From Lingula anatina (taxonomy: Eukaryota; Brachiopoda; Lingulata; Lingulida; Lingulidae): a stretch of 47,603 nucleotides of DNA. The translations under genes were made by a program, and so were the position numbers. The notes under the pieces are model-generated. The model worked only from the letters and a program-made list of their open reading frames with translations, did not search any database and was not told the DNA's origin. The stretch is from assembly GCF_001039355.2 (NCBI RefSeq), contig NW_019775314.1:131384-178986 (forward strand), written 5' to 3'. Shown here piece by piece: positions 20,997-34,838 of the stretch. Each line of letters begins with the position of its first letter. Positions within the stretch are counted from its first letter, which is position 1.

Positions 20997-21156
20997 TTCA
21001 GAATAGAGGATTAACTAATCGGAGGGTCAAATATGGCCGACCACTTGAATACTTCCCCACGGGATATCTAGTCAGTGTCTTTCAGCGGATTAGACGACAA
21101 GCTTTGTATTGGGTCGCCATATTTGACCCTCGGACTAGTTAGTACCCTATTCTGAA
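20997..21156. mobile_element. Miniature inverted-repeat element 4
   Basis: 160 bp with about 45-bp imperfect terminal inverted repeats. The left end is ttcagaatagaggattaact and the right end reads agttagtaccctattctgaa. The inner arms share gagggtcaaatatggc. No coding capacity and no clear target duplication. No second copy seen in this window. Confidence 0.8.
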
Positions 21157-21504
21157 TTCTAAGGGAAGTCAGCCCCCCCCCACCTCCCCTGGATCAGACA
21201 TTGATGGGTTTTCTATTGCGTGACACGAAAGCACTGGCAGCGTGGCTCCATATGAATACAGTACGGGTAATGTACTTTTCCACAGATCACAACTCACACG
21301 GTACGAAACCAAACATGTTAGGTAAATATTTAGTTTATGTAAATATATGGGTATTATATACTTTACATTTGGTCTATAGAAATGTAGGTGCTCTGCGGAT
21401 GCTTCAACAACATAAAAAGCATGTAAAAAAATGACATTTTTTCATTTTGGCTTACTTCATTTACACACTTTATACATGTTATTCATTTATATATTCATTT
21501 TTTG

Positions 21505-21505
<1 letters not shown>

Positions 21506-21570
<65 letters not shown>
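21506..21570. repeat. (TTA)n microsatellite
   Basis: A pure TTA tract of about 65 bp. Similar tracts occur at 31118-31151, 44147-44195 and, on the other strand, 46390-46421. Poly-Leu and poly-Tyr open frames across it are artefacts. Confidence 0.97.
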
Positions 21571-21571
<1 letters not shown>

Positions 21572-24500
21572 CACCATCATTTTATTGTTATGGCGTATGA
21601 GCCAACGATTCATTGTTTCTCAAAAGTGCATGACTTTTTCTTACTCAGATACCTCCATGTTTTCTTCGATTTTATTGTTTGTCTTAGTGGCCTGCTCCGT
21701 TATTTGTGGATAAACTGGGACATGCCTTTTACATAATTGCAGTAAATCGCTGAACAACGTAGGGGGTTATCAATATACCTTCTAATACAATTGTATTTTA
21801 TTTAAAAAAAAAAAAAACAGTTAAAAATTAAATAAATGTATCATTCAGTCATTCGTTTGACTCAATTTTCTATTTGAAACGTTCATCGTGTTTAGTTTGA
21901 ATTGCAAGCGTCAGATTAGTAGCTTGGTTGGTTTAACACTATAAAATTTCCCACACATTTGTTCCTTGCGCTCTATATAAATACATAAAAGAATAACGAC
22001 AAATTTAAAGTTCGTATGGCGTGTGCAATTAACTATAATTATTTTTCAATCTGTCCCCTAACACTTTTACCTCTCCTACATGTAAACCTCAGTGCCTGTT
22101 CGACATATTGTTATTATTTTCTTATATTTCATAAAAATAAACAAACGAAACGACCTCTCCAGGACATTTATATTAAAACATCAACGAGAACCAAATGTTC
22201 TGTGTGGTGCTTTAATATTGACCATGCTGGAACGCACTCTCCTCTCAACTTTCTGGGAAAACAATCCGGACTGATCTGCTCGACCAGCGGTATTGTAATC
22301 AATGTCGCTTTGTTTCTGCTGCCACTGAGCACAGCTAGTGTTGTTTCTGGTGCTATTTTAGGAAGGGGGAAATGTTTGTGTTAACGGCAAGACACAAGTG
22401 GCGATGCGGTGATATGTAAACTTAAGACTACCGGGGGTTTTGTCAGTGGAGGATCGTTCATACGCAGTAGCTCGAGTTGCTTGTAATACAGATTGATACA
22501 CGCGTTGTTTGACATAATAAATTCGGTTTAATTACAGGACAAGAAGTAGAAATATTATTATTTTAAATAGATTAAATTCTGCGTACAGAAGTAGAAATAG
22601 TTAATATATCGTGTACATGTAACTAGGTGAAGGGATAGCGCGAAGCTGTGTTATCTTGGTTCGATACACACGTTGATCCCACCCGGTACGTGTAAACACG
22701 TCTTCGGTGGCATATCATTGCAGGGCAAGACAACGATTCATTCCTGGCTTTTATCATGTAAAGAACGTACATTGTGATCACTCCACTTGACTATTCAATT
22801 AGAGTGTCATTGCGTTTACGGTTTTTAAATTAAACTCTGCTTGAATTTTTCTTTTCAAATCTGAAAGCAATAATTACACCAGCAGGGCTAATTTCAAGAG
22901 GATGAAATACGACATGGAAATTGAGGTATGGTAGGATTAATTTGCCGGACCAATTAATGTGATCATCTAATAATTACGAACTTTTCGTGAAACATGGGGT
23001 ATATGACTGATATGTATGTATAAATGGAAAATGAACCGCAGTGAATAGACTAACCTGGGAGAATATTGCTTGGGTTCGACATGGATACTGAACATTTATA
23101 TTAGATGCCCACAATCCTGTTGTTTAAAACGTTTCATTCTCATTTCCCAAATCAATTCATACACGCCGTGCTGTAAACGTTCAACTACATGTACTTGTAT
23201 TTATACTGCTATGTTTAGGACTGTTGTATTTCGTTTTGAACTCTGATTTGGTTTCTTTCCGAGTTTGTCCGATGGCATTCGTTTTCTAACGAATTTAATT
23301 GAAATTCGAAATGTTGTCACGGAGCGAAGGCAGGAGAATTGCGTTCGACGTTTTAATCCACTTCGTTATTTACTGCTAACTGTGAGGGGAAGAAGTTCAA
23401 ATGAAATCACGCAATTTAAAGCCTGCCTTCGGAGAATTACATGTACGACTCGGAAATCATGACCTTTCCAATTACAAGGCCGCGAAAGGTATTAAACTAA
23501 TGTTTTGAAAGCTGAAGATTTCAGCTCGAGGAGGCAAGCGCTCTTATGGAAGAACTGTTTTCATTTGACTACTTACATATAGGCCAAGTTAAAAGGAGGA
23601 GGGAAGAACGAGAAGGGTAATTCGGTAAATAAGGATTCCATTGTTTGGAGCTTTTTTTTCTACTGTTTTAGTGAATGGCCTCAGAGACAACGGGTTTACA
23701 GTCCTCGGGATTTTGCGGTCAACGTTTTTCAGAAATCATTTGGAGGAGGAATCAGTTTGAAGGGGTAATGCAGGAGTAAGGATGCTGATGCAGTGGAATT
23801 TTAATAACTGCTTCGATCATTTATGAGATGTACCCGTTACATGCATCTAATTTTAGCAACTGGTACAAACATCAAAATATCAAGGAATCTCAAAACCTTA
23901 GAGCATACTGCAGGAAGTCGGAGCACTTTCGAAGGACGGTAGTTAAAATGCAAAGGAACTGATTTTAAAAAAGCTTGTGTACACATCTCTAAAAATTAAA
24001 ATCAAATTTTAGAGGTCGTCGAGTTCAGTTTACTTGCACTACACCATATATGAGGAAACGAGTCATTTACGGGCTATAGCAAATAGGCACGTCGAAGTCG
24101 GATATTCTGAATTTACTTATACGTGTACCTACTAGGTAAATGCATTTAAATTGAATTTCAAAAAATTCTATGAGAACCGACATAGAGACATCACTCTATC
24201 TTCGCACTGACGGGCCTCTGGAGAAAACACGGACAAAGTGCTGATAGCTGAACAATTGATTAGCCTTCTTGCCATTGACCCTCACTCTCTTTGTGATCAA
24301 TTGGTAGTCCATTAAACCGTCACTCGGATTATCGGGAGCCATAATCGGATTTAGCTCACTTTCCCAGAGGGGATAGAACCCTTTTCATGGAAGGATCGTT
24401 ATGGTATCAGTGGTTACCGACGCCTCTAGTTCAGAATATGGAAACTCGCTGTGCATAAAGGCAAAGCATGATGTTTTTTTAACTGACCGATGACTGAATG

Positions 24501-24985
24501 TACCTAGGGATCGCTGATGGTTTCCTAAATGGTTCGTTTGTCAGTCTTGGATCTACGCCCTAATCCAGTGTTCATCTCGCCTATTTCTGCACCGTTTCAA
24601 GCGAGCTACGATGATGATGGGTTTCACCGAGATAAATGCACTCTCAAAAGCAGGATGACTCTTTTCCTTGAATTTATAAGGATTTGCATTGAACAGTGGA
24701 ACTAAGCCAGGTTTTCGGCGTGTAAGGGGATTTTTCTATAGGCTTCAGTTCTCTAGTAGATGGCACATTTGTTTTCTGAAGGATAGTTTTTTTATGAGGA
24801 TCAACTTTTGGACTGTTCACTTGACCATATCCTCCCAATGACATTGCTAAGTTGGATGTCCCAGTAGACGTAAAAGGTAAGCAGATTTTTAAAATTGCAT
24901 GCCTATCTCAATTGATACCAAATAACAATAATAATAATAATAATAATACCCTGTAGGATATATTTCTTTTTCCTGAAATGGAAAT

Positions 24986-25030
<45 letters not shown>

Positions 25031-25550
25031 TATGCCCTACCTTGGCCCCTTTTCCCTTCTTTTCTCAGTGTAGGTTTCCATTTTAGATGTATTTAGCCAC
25101 GTTATCGCTGGTTATGAGGGGGTGCAGAGGGTTGAGAACGCTATTGCATCACCTGTAAAAATGCCATGCGGATATATATTTATATTAAATCAAAAGGGAC
25201 CACTCAACCCCACCCGTCCAATCAGCATTACAAAACAGAGAGAGAATGTTTTACATAAGTGCTATAAGATTTGCAGCATGTTTTCACAAAATTCTTCGTA
25301 GTAGGTAAATGAAGAAATGAATGAATGAAAAAAAAAAAACGCTTGGATAAAATCGCTTTAATACATCTTTAAGGGATTAATGGCTGCAATATTGGTCCTA
25401 CAGATTATTTGGATTGAAAAAAATTGCACAACTGATGCATTCCTATGACAGAGTATTTCGCAACTGTTGCAATGTGGCGGAATCATGTGGCTCAACTGCT
25501 GCAATATAGTAGTACAATCATTTCATAAGCACTGTACTAAGACTTTCACG

Positions 25551-25603
25551 TTATATTATATTATATTATATTATATTATATTATATTATATTATATTATA
25601 TTA
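25551..25603. repeat. (TTATA)n pentanucleotide microsatellite
   Basis: More than ten perfect copies of ttata. Confidence 0.97.
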
Positions 25604-25814
25604 CCAGATCGTATATACGTCTCCAATAAGTGCATATACGCCGATCCTTCCCGATGGACCGGTTTTACAAAGAAATTTTAAATTCAAAACTGAAAAGTGA
25701 TATCAAAATTACAGACCTTATATTTAAGCCCATTTGATACGATACGGATCAGTAGTGGTTCGATTGACTAGACCATTGTGCCTGTGTATAAATCAAATAC
25801 CTCATGTTATACCG

Positions 25815-26052
25815 GTAGACTAAGGGTGTATTCCCAGAGATTTAGATCGATCCAGGGATTAAGATTTAGATCGACCTAACTCCCTGGGGGTTCACACTAA
25901 ATTGCAGTCAGCCGAGCGCGCACCATAGTTAATTACCCCCTTACAGCTTTCAGTGGGCGGGACAGACGCTTAAGCCGGCTAAGCTGACAGTAATCTAGTG
26001 AGATTCCCCACAGGGATAGATCGATCTAAAATCTATGGAAATGGGGTCTAAT
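25815..26052. mobile_element. Palindromic miniature element, family 5, copy 1
   Basis: About 238 bp whose two halves pair over most of their length. Arms contain ttagatcgatcc / gatagatcgatctaa and ttcacactaaattgcagtca / tgacagtaatctagtgagat. Relatives at 38588-38777 and 39789-40003 share the inner ctaaattgca motif, the Asp-like gatcgatc blocks and the taagccggct or taagccgctt centre. Non-coding, mobilised in trans if at all. Confidence 0.75.
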
Positions 26053-29000
26053 AGCCAATTTGAGTAAGCTTAATATTAAACCAAATTTTAGAAGACCAGA
26101 ATATACGGTCTGAATACTACAAAGGTACATGTAAGATTAACTTAACGTTGCCACCGCTTGAGCCTAATTTGTCCAATTTGAGTTTGACCCATAGCAGTAA
26201 ACCCAAAACAACGCCATGTTCTTACACTTGGATGTAATCCCTTTGGTACAGAGTCGATCGTTTCAGGAAACCTACTCGACATTTCAGCGATTTTGTATAT
26301 GATATATATCGTTTTAACATAATAGAAGAAAGACGGTAAGCTCTTACACAGACAGCGCTGTTTACAAAATTAAAAATTTTTGTTTTAAATTTTGCGCTTC
26401 TAAAATTGTATTTATTGATGAATCACATAGTTTGAAGTTGAATCCTTTACAGTTGTCAAGATTATAAAGTCCCTGATCCGGCCAGTGTTTCAGGTGACAT
26501 ATACTTTGGAACTGAAGGGCAGAACACTGTAAACCGACTGCTTTAACAGTAAAATCTGCACTGCTTCTAAAATTGCTTTGTAAGTTTTGTTAATACATCC
26601 TACATTAAATTAAACACTAACGCTCATGGTTTTTGCAGGAAAAGTCCAAATCCCGGTTGCGTTCTCTTTTAAAACTTGTTCAATAAACTTGATTAAAGTT
26701 GGTTTGTAGCAGACATTTGTCGTTTGTTACGAGTCTGACTGATTAACCGGGTTTTAATTAATTATTTATTTATTTAACAGTAGTTTCAAGATATTCTATC
26801 GAAAAGCAAATATGTAATTCTGCTTTCACCACGAATGTCCCACTGACCCTCTCTTCGTTTTGATTGAGGACGTGTTCCAATAAAAAAGTTTCTGTTCTAT
26901 TTTAAGAAGGAAGCCATTTGGTTACAATTCTCGTTTTATGCAACTGTAATTCCTGCCTTTAGGGAAGGACATCCATTTACGTCCTCAGACAAAAATTTTC
27001 CGTAAGATGAAAGAGAGATGAGAAAAATTTAGTCCACAAGACCTGCAAAAACTATTACTGTACTTTTATGTCTTTTTTGGTACCTTTTCTCATATCCACG
27101 AGTCAGTATCGGATGTACGTCTTTTCCGGTCAGGTTCAAGAAAGGTGTTACAACACACTGTATTGCTATTCTATCTAAACTAAATGCGAAACTAACTCAA
27201 TTTGCTTGGTCTTTAGACTCAATTATCATCCACCTAAATATACGCTGGGAGGAACTCTGTTACCACAAATCACGTGATACTTATTTACGCCGGTAATTAA
27301 ATCAGTGCGCCAAATCGCGTTGGTGTCTCCAAAGCGATAACCCTTTCGTTCTGGGTAAGAAAATAGCTTGTGAGACATCAAATTACGTGTTAAAATCTAA
27401 ATATTAACCCGGATAATCAGGGTCAAATACGAAAACATCAGTACAGCATGTCGTTAAATAAAGTTTGATGAAATAAATGATTGAATTTCCGCTTTTTAAG
27501 AGTCGTGTATAAAGGAAGGCGCACAGAAACAATAGAAATAGCGATTGAAACAGTTGTTGCCCGCCAAGGTGATAGGTATTCACTTTGATCTTTTTATCTT
27601 CTACTTTTAATTTGGTTGTGCCAGTTTATTTATTTATTTACTTATTTATTTATTTATCACTCTCTAGCTTTTATCAATATCCGGTTGTCTTTTACATTAC
27701 CGTAACATTACTTGTATTTAGAATCGCCGTCTTTGTCATTGGAGTCAAGGGCATGAAACAGCAGAGCATCTTTCTTAGTTTACAGTCAATATCCTATAGA
27801 AATGCATTTTTCAACATTATTTATTGATTTATTTCTTTTTGCATACACATACGTGATTGTAGCCAAAACTATCCAATTTACTTTTCAAAACGTTACTGTT
27901 TTCTTTTGTCTACGAACAGAGATTATTTTCAGTTTTAGTATTGTGCAGCTTGTTATCAGGGTGCTCACACATGTACGCATTTTCTTACCTCTTAGGAACT
28001 CCATGTAACAGGAGACTGTTTATCACTGTATTACATGTAAGAACCAAAGAAAAAAGGAGTACAGTTTAATACCTTGGTAAGCAATGTACTTCAATATTAA
28101 AACACACACTTCCATCAACAGCTATTTTGACATAAAAATATTGGACACACTGTATAAATTATGTAAGGATTATCTGGCAAAAAGAAAAAAAAGAAAAAAA
28201 AGCAATGAAGACATTCTTTATAGCATAACCTAGAATGACCAGGTAAATTCAATATATTGTACTACGTTCATAAAAATAGAGATCCTTATGTAAAGAATCA
28301 ATGGTCACAGAAGTGATAAAATACAACAACCTTTTGAAATGAATGTCAAACAAATTAACCTATTTTGAAAAATCCAACACTATTTCAACTGTCCTACCCC
28401 TTCTTTTCTGATTGATTCCAGCATTCTCTTAAATGTTGCTTCCAACGCATCCAATAAACACAACTTGGAGAGCCATATAAGCACTACAGTGTTTTAGTGG
28501 TCTCAAATATTGTGGTAAACTCCAATAAATTTGGATATTGTATCTTCTACTTTTTCTAAAAAAAGTATGAAAAAGAAGAAAGTTTTATCTTATTCATAAC
28601 TCATAGTAAGGAAGCGACAACGTGTATGGGTGTGACGCTGCATGGTGTCGACAACGATGTATAAAAACCTTAGCCGTGACGTCATATGAGGGAACTCGTC
28701 CTGTCTTGCCAGACAAAAAGAATGTTCTTGTGACATGCAATCTCATGAGAATGTTGTGATGAAAACCCTTTACAATATCATGGTGCAGTCAACGACGACT
28801 CGATTACTACGTAAATGAGCCTTATCATACATGTATCCTTTCCCTTCTAAGACAAACAGATGACATTTAAAATGCTGAAATCACCAGTCAAAAATAGCAA
28901 ATAGAAACGGCACTGTTCAGTTACTGCACCTCTCTCAGCTGCTACGAAATCTGGCCAATCAATACAAAGCAGCAAGAGACTCTCAAGCGCAACCCTCTTA

Positions 29001-31119
29001 AACACGCATAAAATAAACTCGTTTTCCATTCCAAGCAAAACTGAGAAAAAGCTGGTCTGTTTTCGCACACAGCATCAAGAATTTGGGTGGCCTTACAGCC
29101 TGTCACGACCGTATTGTCCTTCCTAATTCTCCCCTGGGGTCTCGCCGCTGTGCCCGACGCTCACGCTCATTACGCAACGTAACAGTGCACTTTTCCCAGA
29201 CGCATTTCTCGTTTAATGGCATAAGGGAGTAATGGGTCAATTATTCAGCATGAGATTGGGAAAAAAGATGGAGATTTTATTAGAACCATTCGTTGTTCTG
29301 TGTGACATTTTCTAAAAATGGGTATATGTACTTTTTGTGCTGGCAGATAGTTAGGATTAGAGAAGAAGCGTTCAGTTTACCATAGCAGTTCACAACGTTT
29401 CGGCATCGACATACCAGTATTTATTTGAACTTAGTTTCTTTGCGTTAAAGTTACAGTTCACAAACGTGAAATCTCTCTCCCTCTCTTTCTCCCCCCTCCC
29501 CCCCCCCCTCTCTCTCTCTACCTCTCTCTCCCTCGCCATTTTTTTGGACAATTTCCTGTTGTGATGTGGGATTTTACTGAACATAGGTTCGAAAATACAA
29601 AAGGTTACCCTAGGTTCTAACTTCCTGCAGTTTGAATCCCCTCTGGGCATAACTGATGATGTATCAGGGCGACCCCGTCTAGTGGTAGCAGCACCGTGAA
29701 AAAATAGTCTAATAAAATACCCAAGGTTCTGTTCACTTAGTGACTTTACCCCGAAATTCCGTGTTAACGTTCAGGCTTTCCGAAAAAATAATAATAATAA
29801 ACAATTTAAAAAATCAAATAAATAAATAAATAAACGTTGAAATGAATGAAAAAATAAACAAGGAACTAAACAAGCACACCTTTGAAATGTATTTTGAAAT
29901 GATTTACAGACTATTTCACCATTCTTTTACTATTCTTCATTGAACACATATTTAGTATTTATTATTATTATTATTGCAGATGTCACTGTTTCCAGTTAAA
30001 TTCATGTTTAAATGCGTTATAAGTATTTATCGATTTTAAATTCCTGTCTGTGAAATTTCTTGTTTGAAATTTGAATATGCACTTAAGTACACTTCACATA
30101 CATCTAAGGGCACACTTGTTCAGCTGGTGCTTAAGTATAATCTTTTAGGCCGAGTACACCACCTCGGCCAGTGTTTTGTATAAATATAGATCGTGATAAA
30201 CCCCTGCCATTAATAATAGCTCTAAGCCATTGATTTTATGATTGTGAGGATTGCTTTAGCACCAGGTTGGTCGTAAGTGCATTGCAACCTTCTCATTCCT
30301 ATTGAACTTTGACCAAGGGCAAAAACAATGCTTATTTCTGACAACGGATCCATTGTACCATTCAAAGCGCTTGATAAAGCTATTCTTTTCTATTCAGACT
30401 GCTGGCGTGATTTTTCGAAATGAGAGCTCGGTTACATTACAATTGTACTTTTGCTTTTTGACTTCGGGAATGGGCTGAATGATTTTTTTAAATAATCACT
30501 TAGAATACCGAGGGTTTTGTTTTGACCTCTACACTCAGAAATGTTGCTGTCATATTACTAGTGTATTATTTTTGACGAGTCCGCTGATTGACAAAGCTGA
30601 GACTATCTTCTTCCAAGCAACGGACTTAAAAATTAGCCTTCTTCTTGCATTTTTTGTCAACTTTAATTTCCACGAGGTATGACACAACTCGTTGTTTAAT
30701 TGAGGGAACAATTGCTTTCGGGAAACATGCTAGGTTTAGAAAAATCACCCAAGATGTGATACTGATGTGTTCAATAATATTTGCATGGGCATGGGTTTCA
30801 CGTAATGCAAGTTTAAGCGGCACTTTCGTTCCAGATGCAGCGAAAGCAGCTGAAGTTAATTAATTTTTAACTCGCTCCCTGAGGAACAGCATTTTGACAA
30901 ACAGTATGAATTCTAGCATTTCCATTGACTGAATTAGCATATCGGCATGATCAGACATTCATCCATTACATTAATAAGAGTTGACAACTGAAAGTCATTT
31001 CTTATGGACAAATGGCATTGGCCTTTTGGCTGCAACAAACATCGTTGGAAGTAAAGACATTTTAAGGCTAGACGTGTTTTTATACACAATATTCTCCGTC
31101 CTTCAGTAGGACAAACATA

Positions 31120-31151
<32 letters not shown>

Positions 31152-31699
31152 GTTCGGGGGTAAGACGATCCAGGACGGTGCCATTGTTTACTTTTTTAAT
31201 TAAATGTACAATACGTTTCCTTTTTTCCCTTCTGTTTGTATGACGTACGTACGTGAATGCGGTCTTACTTAGTAAGAAGTGCCTATCCATGTTGTACAGA
31301 CGCGGTATAGTAGACAGGAAAGCGATCAAACACTTCAGCCAAGATAAGTGGAATTCCGATACGGATATTCTAAATATATTGAGACGTCTTTAGACAATAC
31401 GAACGTGATTTTTTAAACAGATATACTAGTGCGCATGCAAATGCATTCAATTGATTTTGACGTTCTGTCAGAACTGAATAAAAAAGAGAAAAAAATAAGG
31501 CAAGGTGCATTAGAATAAACTGTAACCAACCTTTCGCAAATTGATTTGAAGCATTTTCTTTCGCCATGTCCCTTTACAAACGGTATTGTACTGTTCAAGT
31601 ATTTGAACGTGTTAGGTTGTCTTATCAGTTTCATTAGCTCTGTGCTTGTATATGAAAACGCCATGAATCGTTTAAGCTGAGATTTCCTAATTTTTTAAG
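26053..31699. other. Non-coding stretch
   Basis: AT-rich, with short ATTT, CT (29470-29540), ATT (29960-29976) and TTA (31118-31151) tracts. Open frames are below 132 codons, lack recognisable features and often cross these tracts. The reverse-strand frame at 30934-31329 contains a poly-Ile run from the TTA tract. I support no gene or RNA here. Confidence 0.5.
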
Positions 31700-32004
31700 C
31701 AGGGGCAGATCCAGGATTATTTTAATGGGGGGGGGGTCCGGTTTTTAGGAATGCAGACCGAAGATATGAGCCTACTCTCGCCCCACCCCCTTGGCGTGGG
31801 TTTCGGGGCCCGCTGAAGGGACCCAATTTTTTTTTATATTTAGAGGGAGAACGGTGCCATTTGCTACGACTTAGAACTGTGATTCAACTATTCAAAATAC
31901 TAATATCAAGAGGGGACCATTCGTGTGCAATTCAGAAATCGAAAGGGGGGTCAGGACCCCCTTGACCCCCCCCCCCCCCCCCCCCCCCCCTTAATCCGAC
32001 ACTG
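31700..32004. mobile_element. hAT-like miniature element with G/C-run ends
   Basis: Starts caggggcagatccaggatta with a G-run, and ends in a long C-run plus ttaatccgacactg. These termini match the common invertebrate CAGTGGCGGATCCAGG type of hAT-derived miniature element in general form. The flanks show the direct repeat ttaag on both sides (shorter than the 8 bp usual for hAT, so one edge may have changed). The C-run at 31966-31990 may be mis-sized. Confidence 0.7.
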
Positions 32005-34708
32005 TTAAGTGTGTACTTTTAAACTATTCCGTTTTTAAGAAAATAATGTTAACTATCCCATTTTTGGTATTTCATTTCGTTTTGGTTACACTGCATTATT
32101 AATTAATAAATTTATTATTTATAGAGAGTCGCTCTAAACATTTTGTTGGTACATATTTTGAATGATTTCAAAATGGAACTGATTTTATTTACTTGTTTAT
32201 GTAGGCCTACATTTCTCTTTGCCCAACTGATTATTGATAGATATACAGATGAACACATGAAGATGAATATATTGAGTTCTGCTTGACAAAGAATTAGATG
32301 GATCAACGTTGTCATAACTTGATAGCGCATTATGATTTTTTTAGCTGTGAATAAACGAATGTACGAAGGCTGGCCACGTCGATGATTTACAAAGCGTAGG
32401 CCTATAAATATTAACATTGCCCATACACGTTCCAGCTCGTTACCAATCCGAAGTGGTTGTGAGTATGTGTGCATGGTTGAAAGTGGTGGGGGGTGGGGTA
32501 GGGCGTGCATTCACATAGAATTTGCCTATTGAATCTGTCTGTTAAGTCGCATCTTTATATGGGTTACACAGTCACTGTCCGCGTAACCCGTTCGATTTTC
32601 ACGGTGGGCCAGGCTCTAGCCCACGTTTCACAACGTACTTGACTGGGCTGAGCTAAGCGACTTAGTTGGGTCGACTACACTGTAGCTGACTCGGAGTGTT
32701 TCACAAAAAATCTTAAGTCTTACCTGTAGCTCGATGCGCTTACCGTAGTCAACGCCCGAGAAACTCTTCAAAATTAGGAGGTAGAAAATCCGGAAGTTTT
32801 TTTTCACAAGATATGACGTTTCATGGCGTCTCTCGACCCTGAATAATCCTTTATTAACAATTTGATCAACCAAAACAAAAGAAAAAAATGTTTGTTTTCA
32901 ATATTTTGATTAGTTTAACTTGGATACAAGTTCAAATAAAAAGTAAAGATTTAGCTTGTCTTGGAACGTTGCCTTCAGACATCTAGCGATCAAAAGTATA
33001 AACAAACCCGCGATCGTCTGGGTGATGGTGCATTTTGTTTATTATTAAAAAATTCAGTGAATCTCAGCAACATTCAAAGATTATATAAGACAATATATTG
33101 AAGATTTTGAGGAAGGTAGGCCCATGTGCTTTTGAATTTTTTGTTAATTAGGCCTATGTTCTCATTTATCAAGTTTTAGTTGAGCTCGCTGACTTGGGCC
33201 TAGCCTACATGTAAGAGCTATCGCCGACTACAGCTGTGGCAACTAAAAAAAAAAATAAATAAATAAATAAATAAAAAAAAGAGGTAAGCTACCTTTTAGA
33301 TTCTTTGTAAATCGGGACTTAGTGACGCATGGACTTAATTACGTTGGTAATCAAGCTCCTTGTCAGGGAATCCGATTTTTTTATTTATTTTTTATTTTTT
33401 ATTATTTTTTTTATGAAACGGGGACCTCGTTTCACACACACATAAAGGCTTACTTGACTAGGATTTCTATGAGAGTGGTTTAACGCTGTTCCTACAAATT
33501 CAGAATTTATTAACGTTGCAGGGCCAGCACGGCGTTTCTTGGGGGAAACTTAATAGAAAATATAGACAATTTATAGGCTATAATGCAGAGAATAGACAAA
33601 AAACAAAAACATAATTTTTCGACGGAGGTATATACGCCTTCCTCCACCTCTCTCCGCCTTTCTCCGCGTATTCCTTTTTTTAAACACTTTTGCTAGCACC
33701 GTGATAACCGCTGACTTATACGTGCACTGATGAAAATACTAACAAAGTTTCAATATTTGGAACGACTGACTAAAACAATGATGCACGTCCTGTTAGAAAC
33801 CATCCTAGTTACTTACTGATATTGTCATTGGCAAATTTTCATTATTTTTAGTCATTGTTTGGAGTAGTTTCAGGATATCGATTTTTCCCGTTATTTGCAG
33901 CTTATACATAAAGGATCTGGTTTTTTTCCAACAGGTTCACATTTTTACAACACCATTTTTACTCATATCCAGTCATCATTCAGCAGGAGTCATTTTCCGA
34001 GTTAAGCAGCCATTATCTCTTATCTATCTAACGTTACATATTCTGTTTTTCTGGCTGCAGTCATACAGGTTTTAAGATAACATGTTTCAGTTCGAACTGT
34101 AGCAGAACATGGCATTCGCTTGATTCTGTCTCTTTCTCTCTCTCCCTCCCTCCCTTCCTCCCTCTCTCTTTCTCTCTCTCTCTTTCACCTTCCACCCCTC
34201 CCACCCTCTCTCCCTCCTTCTTCCCCTCTCTCTCCTTCTCTCTCCCTCTCCTTTTTTTCTCCTTCCCTCTCTCCCTCCTCTCTGTCTGTCTCTCTCTCTC
34301 TCGCTCTCTCTCTCTCTCTTCCACCCCCCCCCTTCTCCTCATTCATATACAATTCCTTATTTCCATCTGTGAACATAACGAGCAATGGTCCGATTCACAG
34401 AGTGATTGTAGCATCTTTAGGCAAGATGGTTAGAGTTAAACGTATTCTCTCCCACTGAATCAAGTCATGAAACCGTTTTTATGACAATCTTTCTGAACGC
34501 GCCCTAGCTTCACTTCATCATTTTAAAACTCGCAAATAGTCATCAAGAGAACCGAGGCTTGTCATACTCAAGAAGGATTTATTACACGCTAGTTCTCTCT
34601 CGCGCGACCATAATGCCTTCGTGCATGCGAACATTAAAGGAGTCTTGCCCCGCAAAGAGTAGCTACTTATCAGTGTAATATATCGAAACATCTCTTTCTA
34701 TTCCGCAG
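32005..34708. other. Non-coding stretch
   Basis: Contains an A/T-rich ATAA tract (33246-33285), a T-rich tract (33376-33412) and a long polypyrimidine tract. The reverse open frame at 32115-32510 shows no domain and I do not support it. Confidence 0.5.
34127..34330. repeat. Long CT-rich polypyrimidine tract
   Basis: About 200 bp of nearly pure pyrimidine on the + strand. Such tracts can adopt triplex (H-DNA) structure. Ser/Leu-rich and Arg/Glu-rich open frames on the two strands are artefacts of composition. Confidence 0.95.
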
Positions 34709-34838
34709 ATGGTGTACTAAACGGAAAAGTGGTGAGAGGAGAGGAGAAGAAACATAAGGTGTGGAGGCAGTATAAGCAGTGCAAAGAAGCCAGTGAAGAG
34801 AGTTTCAAGAGAAAGCACAGTCTCAACAAAGGTCAACG
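34709..34838 (+). CDS. Candidate internal coding exon, possibly start of a class B GPCR hormone-receptor domain
   Basis: A ttctattccgcag acceptor is followed by 130 nt open in one frame only (two bases complete an Asp codon, 42 codons, two bases carried over) and a gtgagt donor. The peptide has GVLNGKVVRGEEKK, then HKVWRQYKQCKEASEESFKR. A Trp-x-x-Tyr-x-x-Cys helix resembles the first helix and first cysteine of the extracellular hormone-receptor domain of secretin-family GPCRs, where the next exon carries the Asp and Trp-rich core. The match is short and I see no following exon within the window, so the function is a guess. As an exon it is reasonably supported. Confidence 0.45.

Larger units (their letters stand above)
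21157..25814. other. Mostly non-coding stretch with a possible 5' exon end
   Basis: Contains a (TTA)n tract (21506-21570), ATA and CA tracts (24927-24948, 24989-25029) and no supported open frame. The 122-codon open frame at 22016 has no recognisable features. The 23000-24880 part is less AT-rich and ends in acgtaaaag|gtaagc at 24876, a good donor. It could be a 5' untranslated first exon of a gene to the right, but no start codon upstream of that donor gives an open frame across it. Confidence 0.3.

Noticed and set aside
22016-22384. 122-codon open frame
   Set aside because: No domain, no splice sites in phase and low-complexity residues. Length is possible by chance in a window this size.
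29625-29700. tRNA-like words (gtttgaatcccc and gtctagtggtagc)
   Set aside because: The B-box-like word lies before the A-box-like word on the same strand, and no cloverleaf folds.
30934-31329. 131-codon reverse-strand frame
   Set aside because: Includes a poly-Ile run from a TTA tract, with no recognised domain or splice context.
34061-34458. Ser/Leu/Pro-rich and Arg/Glu-rich frames on both strands
   Set aside because: Products of the polypyrimidine tract.
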